From Anaerolinea sp. (GTDB taxonomy: Bacteria; Chloroflexota; Anaerolineae; Anaerolineales; Anaerolineaceae), in the NCBI GenBank assembly GCA_029975965.1, contig JARKOV010000062.1:1-45712 (forward strand): a DNA stretch of 45,712 nt. The letters run 5' to 3'. The notes beneath the pieces are model-generated. The model saw nothing but the letters and a program-made list of their open reading frames with translations, had not been told where the DNA came from and searched no databases. The translations under genes and the position numbers were made by a program. How positions within the stretch are numbered: the stretch's first letter is position 1; every line of letters starts with the position of its first letter. This document shows positions 32,403 to 40,452 of this stretch, in pieces.

Positions 32403-34502
32403 ATGGAACACGCAACGCCCGCGAACCAAGCCGACATCCCATCCCGGCAAGCGTGGACATCCGGCAAAGCGGCCTGGCTCCTGGCCTGGGTCACCATCGC
32501 CGCCGCCATCATCTCCCTGGGGATTGCCATCCGGCAGGCGGCCATCAGCGGCGATTATCAGGTGATTGTCACCCACCACACCCTGACGCCGTTCATCACC
32601 GCCGGTTTCGCCCTGGTCGGCGCGCTGATCGCCTCGCGCCGTCCGCGACATCCCGTCGGCTGGATTTTCACGGCGGTGGGTGTCCTCTACGCCCTCATCG
32701 GCCTGGTCACGGCCGTGTCGATGGCCAGCCCGCCGTCCTCCCCGCAGCACGCCTGGGCGGCCTGGCTGGATAGCTGGCTTTGGCTCCCCGCCACCCTGTT
32801 GCCCGCCACCTTCGTGCCGTTGGTGTTTCCAGATGGGCGCCTCCCTTCGCCGCGCTGGCGGGTGGTGGCGTGGTCTGCCGCGCTCGGAATGGCGCTGGTG
32901 ATGCTGGGGGTGATGTTCCACCCCGGTCCCCTGACGGACCTGGGCATTGAGACTGCCAACCCCTTTGGAATCCCAGCCGCGGCGCCGGCGATCGGCCTGA
33001 TGCTCAATCTCAGCGCGGGCTTTCTGGCGGTTGGGGTGCCAGGCTCACTGGCGGCTTTGCTGGCGCGCTTCCTGCGCTCGAAAGGCATCCAGCGGGAGCA
33101 AACCAAGTGGCTGGTGTATGCCCTGTTGATGTTCATTTTTGTCAGCGTGCTGACCTCGCTGTTCGCCTGGCTCCAGCCCGGCTTCCGCTGGGGTCTGGAG
33201 CTCAGCATCGTCGTGACCAACCTGGGCATGCTGGGCGTCGCGGTGGCAGCGGCGATCGCCATCCTGCGACACCGCCTGTACGACATCGACCTGATCATCA
33301 ACCGCACCCTGGTCTACAGCGCGCTCACCATCGGGGTGGCGGCGCTGTACGGGCTGGTGGTGGGCGCGCTGGGGGCCGTGTTCCAGTCCGGCGGCAACCT
33401 GCTCATATCGCTGCTGGCCACCGGACTGGCAGCCATCCTCATCCAACCCATGCGCGACGGGCTGCAGCGCCTCGCCAACCGCCTGATCTACGGGGAGCGG
33501 GACGACCCCTATGCGGTCCTCTCGAGGCTGAGCCGCCGGCTGGAGGGTTTGTTGTCGCCCGAGGCATCCCTCCCGACGGTGGTGGAGACCATCGCCCAGG
33601 CGCTCAAATTGCCGTATGTCGCCATCTCCCTCAAACAGGCGGGTGAGTTTCGGGTCGCGGCGAGCTACGGCTCGGCAGGGGATGAGCCGGTGGAGCTACC
33701 CCTGGTCTACCAGGGCGAAACGGTGGGGCAGCTCAGGCTATCGACGCGTTCCCGCGGCGAAACGTTCACGCCGGGGGAGCAGCGCTTGCTCCAGGACATC
33801 GCCCGCCAGATCGGCGTCACCGCTCACAGCGTGCTCCTGACCCAGGATCTGCGTCGGCTGGCGGAAGACCTGCAGCGCTCGCGGGAGGAGTTGGTCAAAA
33901 GCCGCGAAGAAGAGCGCCGCCGCCTGCGCCGGGACCTGCACGACGAGCTCGGGCCGCAACTGGCCAGCCTGAAACTCAACCTGGAGGTTGCCCGCAACCT
34001 CGTCTCGCGGGATCCCGCGGCGGCCGAGGTGCTGTTGCAGGATTTGCGCGCCCAGAGCCAGTCGGCCATCGCCGATATCCGCCGCCTGGTGTTCGACCTG
34101 CGCCCACCCGCGCTCGATGAGTTGGGATTGGTCGGCGCCATCCAGGAATACATCCGCCAGATCGCCAGCCAGGACGGCCTGCATATCCAGGTGACCGGTC
34201 TGCAGGACCCGCCGCCCTTGCCCGCCGCGGTCGAAGTCGCCGCCTACCGCATCTCCCTGGAAGCGCTGGCGAACGTCGTCCGCCACAGCCAGGCGGCTAA
34301 CTGCCGGGTGTCTCTGTCCACTGCTGGCAGGCAGTTACAGTTGGAAGTCCGCGACGATGGGCAGGGCTTGCCTGCGGAAATCCAGCCGGGCGTCGGGTTG
34401 AGCTCGATGCGCGAGCGCGCCGCGGAGCTGGGCGGGACCTGCCAGATCGAGGCGCTGCCGGAGGGCGGTACGCGCGTCCTGGCGCGCTTGCCGCTTGGAT
34501 AA
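32403..34502 (+). CDS. Polytopic histidine kinase with GAF and HisKA_3 domains
   Basis: A 699-residue kinase. The N-terminal half (about 20-350) contains roughly eight membrane helices with a conserved LPATFVPLVFPDGRLPSPRWR loop and RHRLYDIDLIINRTLVYS before the last helices. A GAF-like domain (about 380-480) follows, then a coiled region, HisKA_3 with the phospho-His in RRLRRDLHDELGPQLASL, and a C-terminal HATPase with SLEALANVVRHSQA and DDGQGLP. This layout, a membrane sensor with no extracellular domain, is common in Chloroflexota. It lies 10 nt ahead of its response regulator gene. The ATG at 32403 is chosen over 32385. Confidence 0.93.
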   Translation: MEHATPANQADIPSRQAWTSGKAAWLLAWVTIAAAIISLGIAIRQAAISGDYQVIVTHHTLTPFITAGFALVGALIASRRPRHPVGWIFTAVGVLYALIGLVTAVSMASPPSSPQHAWAAWLDSWLWLPATLLPATFVPLVFPDGRLPSPRWRVVAWSAALGMALVMLGVMFHPGPLTDLGIETANPFGIPAAAPAIGLMLNLSAGFLAVGVPGSLAALLARFLRSKGIQREQTKWLVYALLMFIFVSVLTSLFAWLQPGFRWGLELSIVVTNLGMLGVAVAAAIAILRHRLYDIDLIINRTLVYSALTIGVAALYGLVVGALGAVFQSGGNLLISLLATGLAAILIQPMRDGLQRLANRLIYGERDDPYAVLSRLSRRLEGLLSPEASLPTVVETIAQALKLPYVAISLKQAGEFRVAASYGSAGDEPVELPLVYQGETVGQLRLSTRSRGETFTPGEQRLLQDIARQIGVTAHSVLLTQDLRRLAEDLQRSREELVKSREEERRRLRRDLHDELGPQLASLKLNLEVARNLVSRDPAAAEVLLQDLRAQSQSAIADIRRLVFDLRPPALDELGLVGAIQEYIRQIASQDGLHIQVTGLQDPPPLPAAVEVAAYRISLEALANVVRHSQAANCRVSLSTAGRQLQLEVRDDGQGLPAEIQPGVGLSSMRERAAELGGTCQIEALPEGGTRVLARLPLG

Positions 34503-34512
34503 AAGGAGAGAG

Positions 34513-35157
34513 ATGGAACCCATTCAGGTGCTGATTGCCGATGACCACACCCTGTTTCGCGCCGGTTTGCACGCGCTGTTGAAGCTCTTCCCGGAAATCC
34601 AGGTGGTGGGGGAAGCCTCGACCGGGGAGGAGGCGATCGCCAAAGCCGAGGCGCTCCAGCCGGACATCATTCTGATGGACCTCCAGATGCCCGGCGTGAA
34701 CGGGATCGAGGCCACGCGCCGCATTGTCCGCGCCAGCCCCAGGATTGGGATCATCGTCGTCACCATGTTCGAGGACGACAGCTCGGTGTTCTCCGCCATG
34801 CGCGCCGGCGCCCGCGGATATATATTAAAGGAAGCCGGCGAGGAAGAAGTGCTGCGGGCGATCCGCGCCGTGGCCGAGGGAGAAGCGATCTTCAGCCCGG
34901 CGATTGCCCGGCGGCTGGTGCATTTCTTTTCCGAATCCCGCCAGACATCTGACCTGGCGTTCCCTGAGCTGACCGGGCGGGAGCGCGAGATCCTGGACCT
35001 GATCGCCCGGGGCGAATCCAACGCTGCGATTGTGCAGCGGCTGGTGCTCAGCCCGCACACCGTGCGCAACCACATCTCGAATATTTTCTCGAAATTGCAG
35101 GTCGCCGACCGGACGGAAGCCATCCTCCGCGCCAGGGACGCCGGGTTGGGACAATAG
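34513..35157 (+). CDS. NarL/LuxR-type response regulator
   Basis: A 214-residue regulator with a receiver domain (VLIADDHTLFRAGL; phospho-Asp in IILMDLQMPGVNG; IIVVTMFED; YILKEAGE) and a LuxR-type HTH (about 147-210, LTGREREILDLIARGESNAAIVQRLVLSPHTVRNHISNIFSKL). AAAGGAGAG precedes the ATG. It is the cognate partner of the kinase 10 nt upstream. Target genes may include the small membrane proteins before the kinase or the reductase after it, since all share orientation; this is inferred from proximity only. Confidence 0.94.
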   Translation: MEPIQVLIADDHTLFRAGLHALLKLFPEIQVVGEASTGEEAIAKAEALQPDIILMDLQMPGVNGIEATRRIVRASPRIGIIVVTMFEDDSSVFSAMRAGARGYILKEAGEEEVLRAIRAVAEGEAIFSPAIARRLVHFFSESRQTSDLAFPELTGREREILDLIARGESNAAIVQRLVLSPHTVRNHISNIFSKLQVADRTEAILRARDAGLGQ

Positions 35158-35196
35158 CGCCACAGGGACGGGAAGCCACAAGCAAAAGGAAAACCG

Positions 35197-35766
35197 ATGC
35201 GAAAACTGATCGTGCATGAATTTATCACCCTCGACGGGGTGATTCAAGCCCCGGGGAGCCCCACCGAAGACACCGATGGCGGTTTCACCCACGGCGGCTG
35301 GACGCTGCCTTACTGGCACGACGAGATCGGCGCCCATTTCGAACAGGTATTCATGGAGGCCGACGCCCTGCTGCTGGGGCGCAAGACCTGGCAGATCCAC
35401 GGAGAGGCGTTCGGTCCGCATCCCGACCAGGACCCCTTTGCCGGGATGGTCAAGCATGTGGTGTCGACCACCTTGCAGTCGGTGTCGAGTTGGTCGGACT
35501 CGCGGCTGATTCGGGGCGATGTGATCGAGGAGGTGGGCAAGCTCAAGCGGCTGCCCGGTAAGAATATCCTGATGGACGGCAGCAGCGTCCTGCTCCAGGG
35601 CTTGATCGAACACGACCTGGTGGACGAGTACCTGCTGCACGTCTACCCGCTGGCGCTCGGCCAGGGAAAGCGCCTGTTCCCCGCCGGCAAGCGGGTCGGC
35701 TTGAAGCTGGTCGAATGCGTTGCGCTGCCGACCGGGGTCGTCTACCAGCGCTACCAGGCGGCTTGA
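35197..35766 (+). CDS. RibD C-terminal/dihydrofolate-reductase-fold protein
   Basis: A 189-residue protein of the RibD_C/DHFR-like group. It has the N-terminal MRKLIVHEFITLDGVIQAPG strand and loop, ADALLLGRKTWQ, the NADPH-binding stretch KNILMDGSSVLLQGLIEHDLVDEYLLHVYP and GKRLFP. Stand-alone members are common in Actinobacteria and Chloroflexota and are mostly uncharacterised reductases rather than true folate enzymes. It starts 39 nt after the response regulator and ends at a good intrinsic terminator, closing this transcription unit. The role is unknown. Confidence 0.88.
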   Translation: MRKLIVHEFITLDGVIQAPGSPTEDTDGGFTHGGWTLPYWHDEIGAHFEQVFMEADALLLGRKTWQIHGEAFGPHPDQDPFAGMVKHVVSTTLQSVSSWSDSRLIRGDVIEEVGKLKRLPGKNILMDGSSVLLQGLIEHDLVDEYLLHVYPLALGQGKRLFPAGKRVGLKLVECVALPTGVVYQRYQAA

Positions 35767-35815
35767 GCGGCCATCCCTCGGGCGCCATCGAATCAAAATA
35801 TCCACGCCAATCCAA

Positions 35816-35845
35816 AGGGGGCCGAAATCCGGCCCTCTTATTTTT
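35816..35845 (+). terminator. Intrinsic terminator after the DHFR-fold gene
   Basis: AGGGGGCCG pairs with CGGCCCTCT (9 bp, one G-T) around AAATC, followed by TATTTTT. It is placed 50 nt after the stop. The rest of the 312-bp gap to 36079 contains only the promoter element below. Confidence 0.72.
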
Positions 35846-36025
35846 GGCCGTCACCTGCCCCCATCTGCCACGGAGCGGATCGGTGGCGGATTTTGCCTTT
35901 CACCTGGCATGCGCCCCATCAGGACGGGTTAAGGTCAACGGAAATACGCCGCGCAGATCGCCGTCATGTCAATCAACAACCGCAGGCCCTCAACAGCGCA
36001 ATATCTGCCCACCCAAGACGTTTCA

Positions 36026-36034
36026 TGCTACACT
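36026..36034 (+). promoter_or_regulatory. Extended -10 promoter for the substrate-binding lipoprotein
   Basis: TGC directly precedes TACACT (36029-36034), forming an extended -10; no -35 of note. The transcript would start near 36041, about 38 nt before the ATG, with AGGAGG in that leader. Confidence 0.38.
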
Positions 36035-36078
36035 CGATTTACTGCATAACCTCGGAAACGCAGGCCAGGAGGTTATCC

Positions 36079-37965
36079 ATGTTCTGCAGAAACCTGTACC
36101 GGGTTTGCCTGGTTGGGCTTTTCCTGCTGGCATTGACCGGCTGTCGGCCCACCAGCACTCCAACCTCCCCTTCCATCACGGCTGCCCCGCCAGCGACCGC
36201 TACCCGTCCGGCCGCCACGGCGCCGCTGCCAACCGAGACCGCCCTTGCGCCAGGCGCTCACCTGCGACAGGCGATTGCCCACTGCACCGACCGCTCCGCG
36301 CTGATCCGCTCCGTCTACCCGTGGCTGACCGACACCGCGCCCTTTGAAGCCGGTTCCTTTCTCCGCCCCAACCATTGGGCGACTTTGGACGGAGACCAAG
36401 GCCTGGCTCGATACCCCTTCGCGCCCGAAAAAGGGATGGCCCTGCTGGACACGCTGGGCTGGAAACCGTCCGGCGGCGGGCCGTTCCGCAGCAATGCCCA
36501 GGGCGACACGCTGACGCTGACCCTGACCACCACCGAGTCGAAGTTCCGCCAGACCTGGACGGCCGTGTGGGAAGAGCAGATGCAAACCTGCGGCATCCGC
36601 ATCCTTCACAACGCGCAGACCGCCGAGTGGTTGTACGGCCCCGAAAGCGGCCTGTCTCACCGCGATTTTGAACTGGCCGCCTTTGCCTGGTCAGCCCTGG
36701 ATGAGCTGAGCCTGGCGCAAAGTTTTGGTTGCGACCAAATTCCCAGCGCCAACAACGGGTGGCAAGGCCAGAACTTCTCCGGTTGGTGCAACCCGCAGGT
36801 GCAAAATGCCCTCGGCAGGCTGGCGAGCACCTTCGATCCAGCGGAGCAGAAAGCCGCCTACCAGGAGATCCAACGCGAATTCGCACAGGATCTGCCGATG
36901 CTCCCGCTCTTCTACCGGGCGGACGTGTACGCGGTCAACCCGGCCCTGGACCATTTTCTCCCCCCAGAGGATGGCATCCACACCTGGAACGCCGCCCGCT
37001 GGCAAATCTCCGGCAGGGACACCATCGTCCTCGGCTCGGACGGCGAACCGGCTGGTCTGGAAGAATCCGCCTACATCGCCCAGGTCATTCGCACGCTGAT
37101 CAGCGGGAAGGACGCCGTGAGGATCGACGGGGTGTATCAGCCGGTGATGCTCAGCCGGGTGCCCTCGTTCGAAAACGGCCTGGTGGTTGAACACAGGGTG
37201 ATGGCGAAGGAAGGTGACCTGGTGGTGGACGCCGAGGGGAACCCGGTGCGGCTCGCGCCCGGCGTGACCGTGCGAGGCGCGCAGGGAGAGGCGGTCCGCT
37301 ACGGCGGCGGCGAGATTGCCCTGCGGCAACTGGTCGTCGATTTTGTGTTTCGTCCCGGGCTGACCTGGTCGGACGGCGTCCCGGTCACCCAGGCCGATTA
37401 TGAGCTGGGCTACCGGGTGCACTGCGCCGCGGCGAATCCGGACGCCGGTTCCGCCTGCAAAGTCATTTCACAGGTCACCTTTCTGGGCGACAGCCGATAC
37501 CAGGTGCGGTGGATGCCGGGATACGCCGGGGCCTCGGCGGGGGAATACTTCCTGCCGCCCTTCCGCCGCGAACCGGCCCACCAGGTTCTCGCAGACGGCC
37601 GCACGCTGGCCGAGGTGCCCGCGGCCCAATGGCTCTCGCTGCCCGAAGTCCGCCTCACCCCGCTCGGAGCCGGCCCCTACGTGCTGAAGGAATGGGTCTA
37701 CGGCGAAAAGATCGCCCTGGAAGCCAACCCATTCTACTTTGACGGCCCGGTCGCCACGCCGCGCATCCTCGTGCGCTTCCTGGAGCACCCGCGAGCCATC
37801 TCGGCGCTGGTGGACGGCGACGTGGACATCCTCGATGTGGAAACCATCGGCCCGCCGGATGTCGAAGATTTCCATCTCGCCCAGGCGCATGAGGAAGGGA
37901 AGATCACCCTGGTCCTGATCCCCTCCCCCATTTGGGAGCAAATCACCTTCCGGCTCGGCGATTGA
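36079..37965 (+). CDS. Solute-binding lipoprotein, SBP_bac_5 family, circularly permuted order
   Basis: A 628-residue exported protein. A lipobox (LLALTG-C22) and a Thr/Pro/Ala linker (23-58) lead directly into what is normally the C-terminal part of family-5 peptide/nickel-binding proteins: LRQAIAHCTDRSALI (62-76), YPFAPEKGMALLDTLGW, LPMLPLFYRADVYAV. From about D314 (DTIVLG) the normally N-terminal part follows: FRPGLTWSDGVPVTQADYELG (W430), GAGPYVLKEWVYGEKIALEANPFYF (from 530), LVDGDVDILD, then the chain ends at IWEQITFRLGD. That is just where LRQAIA would follow in a standard protein. AGGAGG precedes the ATG. It should bind a peptide-like ligand outside the cell; no permease or ATPase is adjacent. 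Confidence 0.85.
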   Translation: MFCRNLYRVCLVGLFLLALTGCRPTSTPTSPSITAAPPATATRPAATAPLPTETALAPGAHLRQAIAHCTDRSALIRSVYPWLTDTAPFEAGSFLRPNHWATLDGDQGLARYPFAPEKGMALLDTLGWKPSGGGPFRSNAQGDTLTLTLTTTESKFRQTWTAVWEEQMQTCGIRILHNAQTAEWLYGPESGLSHRDFELAAFAWSALDELSLAQSFGCDQIPSANNGWQGQNFSGWCNPQVQNALGRLASTFDPAEQKAAYQEIQREFAQDLPMLPLFYRADVYAVNPALDHFLPPEDGIHTWNAARWQISGRDTIVLGSDGEPAGLEESAYIAQVIRTLISGKDAVRIDGVYQPVMLSRVPSFENGLVVEHRVMAKEGDLVVDAEGNPVRLAPGVTVRGAQGEAVRYGGGEIALRQLVVDFVFRPGLTWSDGVPVTQADYELGYRVHCAAANPDAGSACKVISQVTFLGDSRYQVRWMPGYAGASAGEYFLPPFRREPAHQVLADGRTLAEVPAAQWLSLPEVRLTPLGAGPYVLKEWVYGEKIALEANPFYFDGPVATPRILVRFLEHPRAISALVDGDVDILDVETIGPPDVEDFHLAQAHEEGKITLVLIPSPIWEQITFRLGD

Positions 37966-38078
37966 GCCTTGCCCGGCGAGCCGCAGGCGGAACCGGTCGG
38001 GCGAGAGCCGGGGGCTGTCTTGCCGAGGACGCCGGTGCTCGATGCGCGAGGGGTGGCCGACCCATGCGGCGGGCAGTC

Positions 38079-38139
38079 TCATATTGCAATATTTTTGTAA
38101 GGTAATCGTTGCACCGCGAAATTGATTCCGCTGTATAAT
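38079..38139 (+). promoter_or_regulatory. Promoter region of the DUF2292-like gene
   Basis: A TATAAT (38134-38139) is preceded by TTGCAC (38109-38114) with a long 19-bp spacer. A perfect 12-bp palindrome ATATTGCAATAT (38079-38090) just upstream could be an activator or repressor site. Transcription would begin near 38146. Confidence 0.42.
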
Positions 38140-38145
38140 CGAAAA

Positions 38146-38330
38146 AGTTTTCATCTACAGGTTTCGGGGAGTGAGAAACCTACCCACACCGACGATCTGA
38201 AACCCATACCGGTATTGGCGGGGCTAAAAAATATAACCACAGCACACGTTTGGCGGGGATAGCAGGGCGACGGCTGCGCTTCGAGCGGACGTCCCGGCAC
38301 CCAGGGCACTGCGGCAGACGGCCATGCGGC
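38146..38330 (+). ncRNA. Candidate structured leader RNA (possible riboswitch) ahead of the DUF2292-like gene
   Basis: The leader opens with a hairpin AGGTTTC/GAAACCT (38158-38180) and contains a near-perfect direct repeat TTGGCGGGG[C/A]TA at 38215-38226 and 38250-38261, 35 nt apart. G+C-rich complementary segments follow. Together with the terminator below and the ribosome site it has the layout of a transcription attenuator. I could not match it to a known riboswitch class, so the ligand is unknown. Confidence 0.35.
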
Positions 38331-38365
38331 GCTTGATGAGGTGAGTGAACCCTCAAGGCTTTTTT
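38331..38365 (+). terminator. Intrinsic terminator within the leader (attenuator)
   Basis: GCTTGA pairs with TCAAGGC with a GG/CC inner pair, followed by six Ts (38360-38365). It ends about 20 nt before the ATG at 38386 and just before the ribosome site GGGGAGG, so read-through is needed for expression. Confidence 0.5.
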
Positions 38366-38385
38366 GCGTTGTCAGGGGAGGCGAC

Positions 38386-38610
38386 ATGGGGGCGTATCCG
38401 GATAAGAACGGCGAGGCGGGAATGGGCCTGCAGCACCTCGACGCGGAGCAGGTGAAGATGATCGACGATGCCCTGGGCATGGTGGGCGATTTCGGCGTGG
38501 TGCATTTAAAGGTGGAAAAGGGCCGGCTGCGCTTCCTGTGCGTGGAGCAGAGCTTCGACGCGCTCAAGTGGAAGCCGCTGCAGGGGGGCAGGCTGAGAAT
38601 CGAGGGTTGA
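38386..38610 (+). CDS. Small DUF2292/YezD-like protein
   Basis: A 74-residue protein. After a short variable N-terminus it reads VKMIDDALGMVGDFGVVHLKVEKGRLRFLCVEQSFDA, matching the compact helix-strand-strand pattern of DUF2292 (YezD-like) proteins: I-x2-A-L, G-x-V-x-L-x-V-x2-G-x-L-x-F. GGGGAGG lies five bases ahead of the ATG, which decides the start over the GTG at 38341. The function of the family is unknown; in Firmicutes YezD is linked with sulfur assimilation genes (from memory). The adjacent polysaccharide export genes have no obvious link, and a leader with a terminator suggests it is separately controlled. Confidence 0.65.
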   Translation: MGAYPDKNGEAGMGLQHLDAEQVKMIDDALGMVGDFGVVHLKVEKGRLRFLCVEQSFDALKWKPLQGGRLRIEG

Positions 38611-38666
38611 AGGTTGGCGATCGAAGGTCGCTTAGCGGTGCGCATCGCCTGAAGCATACACCGCGC

Positions 38667-38709
38667 GGCGCGGGAGGGTGAAGGGGAAAACCCCGCCCGC
38701 CGCCGCGCC
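38667..38709. terminator. Large G+C-rich hairpin between the DUF2292-like gene and wzm
   Basis: GGCGCGG (38667-38673) pairs with CCGCGCC (38703-38709) and inner GGGG/CCCC arms pair around AAAA. There is no T tract. It may stop transcription or be a G+C-rich spacer; the segment to 38808 holds further short hairpins and no gene. Confidence 0.3.
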
Positions 38710-38808
38710 AGACACTGAAGAAACCGCGCCCGACGCGCTCTCCGGAGCCTGTCGAGAGGGCGGAGCGCGGACTGCCCCTGCCCGAGAGGGGGCGGCAAGT
38801 ACCCGACG

Positions 38809-39684
38809 ATGAACGAAACCATCCACACCACCACCGACACCCTGCCCGAGCGCTGGGACCTGGTCATCCAGCCGCAGCGCAGCCTGCTCGACCTGCACCT
38901 GGCCGACCTGTGGCGCTACCGCGACCTGGTGATGCTCTTCGTTCGCCGCGACTTCGTCTCGGTCTACAAGCAGACCGTCCTCGGCCCGCTGTGGTACCTG
39001 ATCCAGCCGCTCTTGACTACCCTCACCTTCACCGTCATCTTCGGCAACATCGCCCGGCTGCCCACCGACGGCCTGCCGCAGTTCCTCTTCTACATGTCCG
39101 GCACGGTCATCTGGACCTACTTCGCCGAGTGCCTGACCAAGACCTCCAACACCTTCGTCAACAACGCCCAGCTCTTCGGCAAGGTCTACTTCCCACGCCT
39201 GGCGGTGCCGGTCTCGATCCTGATCTCCAACCTGATCACCTTCGGCATCCAGTTCGCCTTCTTCCTCGCCTTCCTGGGCTTCTTCGCCCTCGGCGGCGCG
39301 CAGATCCGCCCCAGCCTGTGGATCCTCGCCTCGCCTCTGCTGGTGCTGATGATGGCCGGCCTCGGTCTGGGCTTCGGCATCATCATTTCGTCCTTGACGA
39401 CCAAATATCGCGACCTGCGCTTCCTGGTGCAGTTCGGCGTGCAGCTCTTGATGTACGCCACCCCTGTCATCTACCCGGCCTCGGCGATCCCCGAGCGCTT
39501 CCAGGCGTTGATCAAGCTCAACCCGATGACCCCCATCGTCGAGACCTTTCGCTACGCCTTCCTGGGGGCCGGCTCGGTGCATCCCCTCGACCTGCTCTAC
39601 AGCGCCGGCTTCATGCTGGCGATCGTGTTCATCGGCGCGGTGATGTTTAACCGGGTCGAGGCGACCTTTATGGATACGGTTTAG
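38809..39684 (+). CDS. wzm: Polysaccharide ABC exporter permease (Wzm-like, ABC-2 type)
   Basis: A 291-residue membrane protein of the ABC-2 polysaccharide/polyol-phosphate export group. The cytoplasmic N-terminus leads to the amphipathic LVMLFVRRDFVSVYKQTVLGPLWYLIQPL segment characteristic of Wzm/TagG, and about six helices follow; the end GSVHPLDLLYSAGFMLAIVFIGAVMFNRVEATFMDTV is also typical. It forms the channel that exports an undecaprenyl-linked glycan with the ATPase encoded after the DUF1919 gene. It is G+C-rich (40 of 60 in 39241-39300), like the genome, unlike the next gene. It heads the surface-polysaccharide locus. Confidence 0.9.
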   Translation: MNETIHTTTDTLPERWDLVIQPQRSLLDLHLADLWRYRDLVMLFVRRDFVSVYKQTVLGPLWYLIQPLLTTLTFTVIFGNIARLPTDGLPQFLFYMSGTVIWTYFAECLTKTSNTFVNNAQLFGKVYFPRLAVPVSILISNLITFGIQFAFFLAFLGFFALGGAQIRPSLWILASPLLVLMMAGLGLGFGIIISSLTTKYRDLRFLVQFGVQLLMYATPVIYPASAIPERFQALIKLNPMTPIVETFRYAFLGAGSVHPLDLLYSAGFMLAIVFIGAVMFNRVEATFMDTV

Positions 39685-39752
39685 CTAGATGGTGCAGACA
39701 ATCGCGCTTCACAAAGTTCACCCACTGGAATTGCCATTGTTACGGCACCAAA

Positions 39753-40439
39753 ATGCCTGATATCAAATTAATAGTTCGCCAAAGCAAAAGAAGTTTTCAG
39801 CGAATCATTTTTCGGCTTCGCTTGAAAAATCGCGGTTTCTGTATCGTAGCCAGTAATTGTTGGGGGTCGCGAATCTATAAAGAGTTGAATTTCCCCTTTA
39901 ATACCCCTTTCGTTGGCCTTTTCATCCACTCCCCAGATTATTTACGCCTGCTATCAGATTTAAGAAAGTACCTCGCTCAGCCTCTGGGATTTATCGATCA
40001 ATCAAAATACCCCGAGACAAACGAGAAAAGGGCAATCCACTCATATCCCATAGGATTGTTGGGGGATGAGGTTGAGATTCATTTCTTACATTACCGTTCG
40101 CCCGAAGAAGCCAACCAAAAATGGCAAAAAAGATTGGCGCGGATGGATCTGGAAAACCTGTTCATTGCCTATAATGATCGAGATTGTTTCCAAGAAGCAC
40201 ACCTTAAACGATATGAGAATTTGCCTTTTGATCGCAAAGTCTTCTTCACCACAAATTCAAAGCTGCGCACCCCATCCGCCGTGTACATTTCAGAATGGTC
40301 TGGTCAACCGTATGTTGGCGACCTATACGCGAATTCGCACCTCGTGCACCGCCATTTCGATGTCATCGGTTGGCTGAATAATGAGACCGGCGAAATCAGC
40401 CCATGGATACAATTCTTGAATCGATTGGTCGAGGCATAA
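39753..40439 (+). CDS. DUF1919 protein, putative exopolysaccharide modification
   Basis: A 228-residue soluble protein of the DUF1919 type, with ASNCWGSRIYKELNFPFNTPFVGLFI, DYLRLLSDLRKYL, YPIGLLGDEVEIHFLHYRSPEEANQKWQKR and LFIAYNDRDC blocks. Members occur in capsule and exopolysaccharide loci and are presumed sugar-modifying transferases, but the activity is unproven. The gene is A+T-rich (23 of 60 G+C in 39781-39840) and lies between the G+C-rich wzm and the G+C-rich start of wzt, which are normally adjacent. It looks like an insertion of foreign DNA. Confidence 0.78.
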   Translation: MPDIKLIVRQSKRSFQRIIFRLRLKNRGFCIVASNCWGSRIYKELNFPFNTPFVGLFIHSPDYLRLLSDLRKYLAQPLGFIDQSKYPETNEKRAIHSYPIGLLGDEVEIHFLHYRSPEEANQKWQKRLARMDLENLFIAYNDRDCFQEAHLKRYENLPFDRKVFFTTNSKLRTPSAVYISEWSGQPYVGDLYANSHLVHRHFDVIGWLNNETGEISPWIQFLNRLVEA

Positions 40440-40452
40440 AAGCAGCCTTCCG

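Noticed and set aside
38632..39582. Minus-strand frame of 316 codons opposite wzm
   Set aside because: It is rich in Asp/Glu/Gly/Val repeats typical of an antisense shadow; Wzm motifs on the plus strand are convincing.
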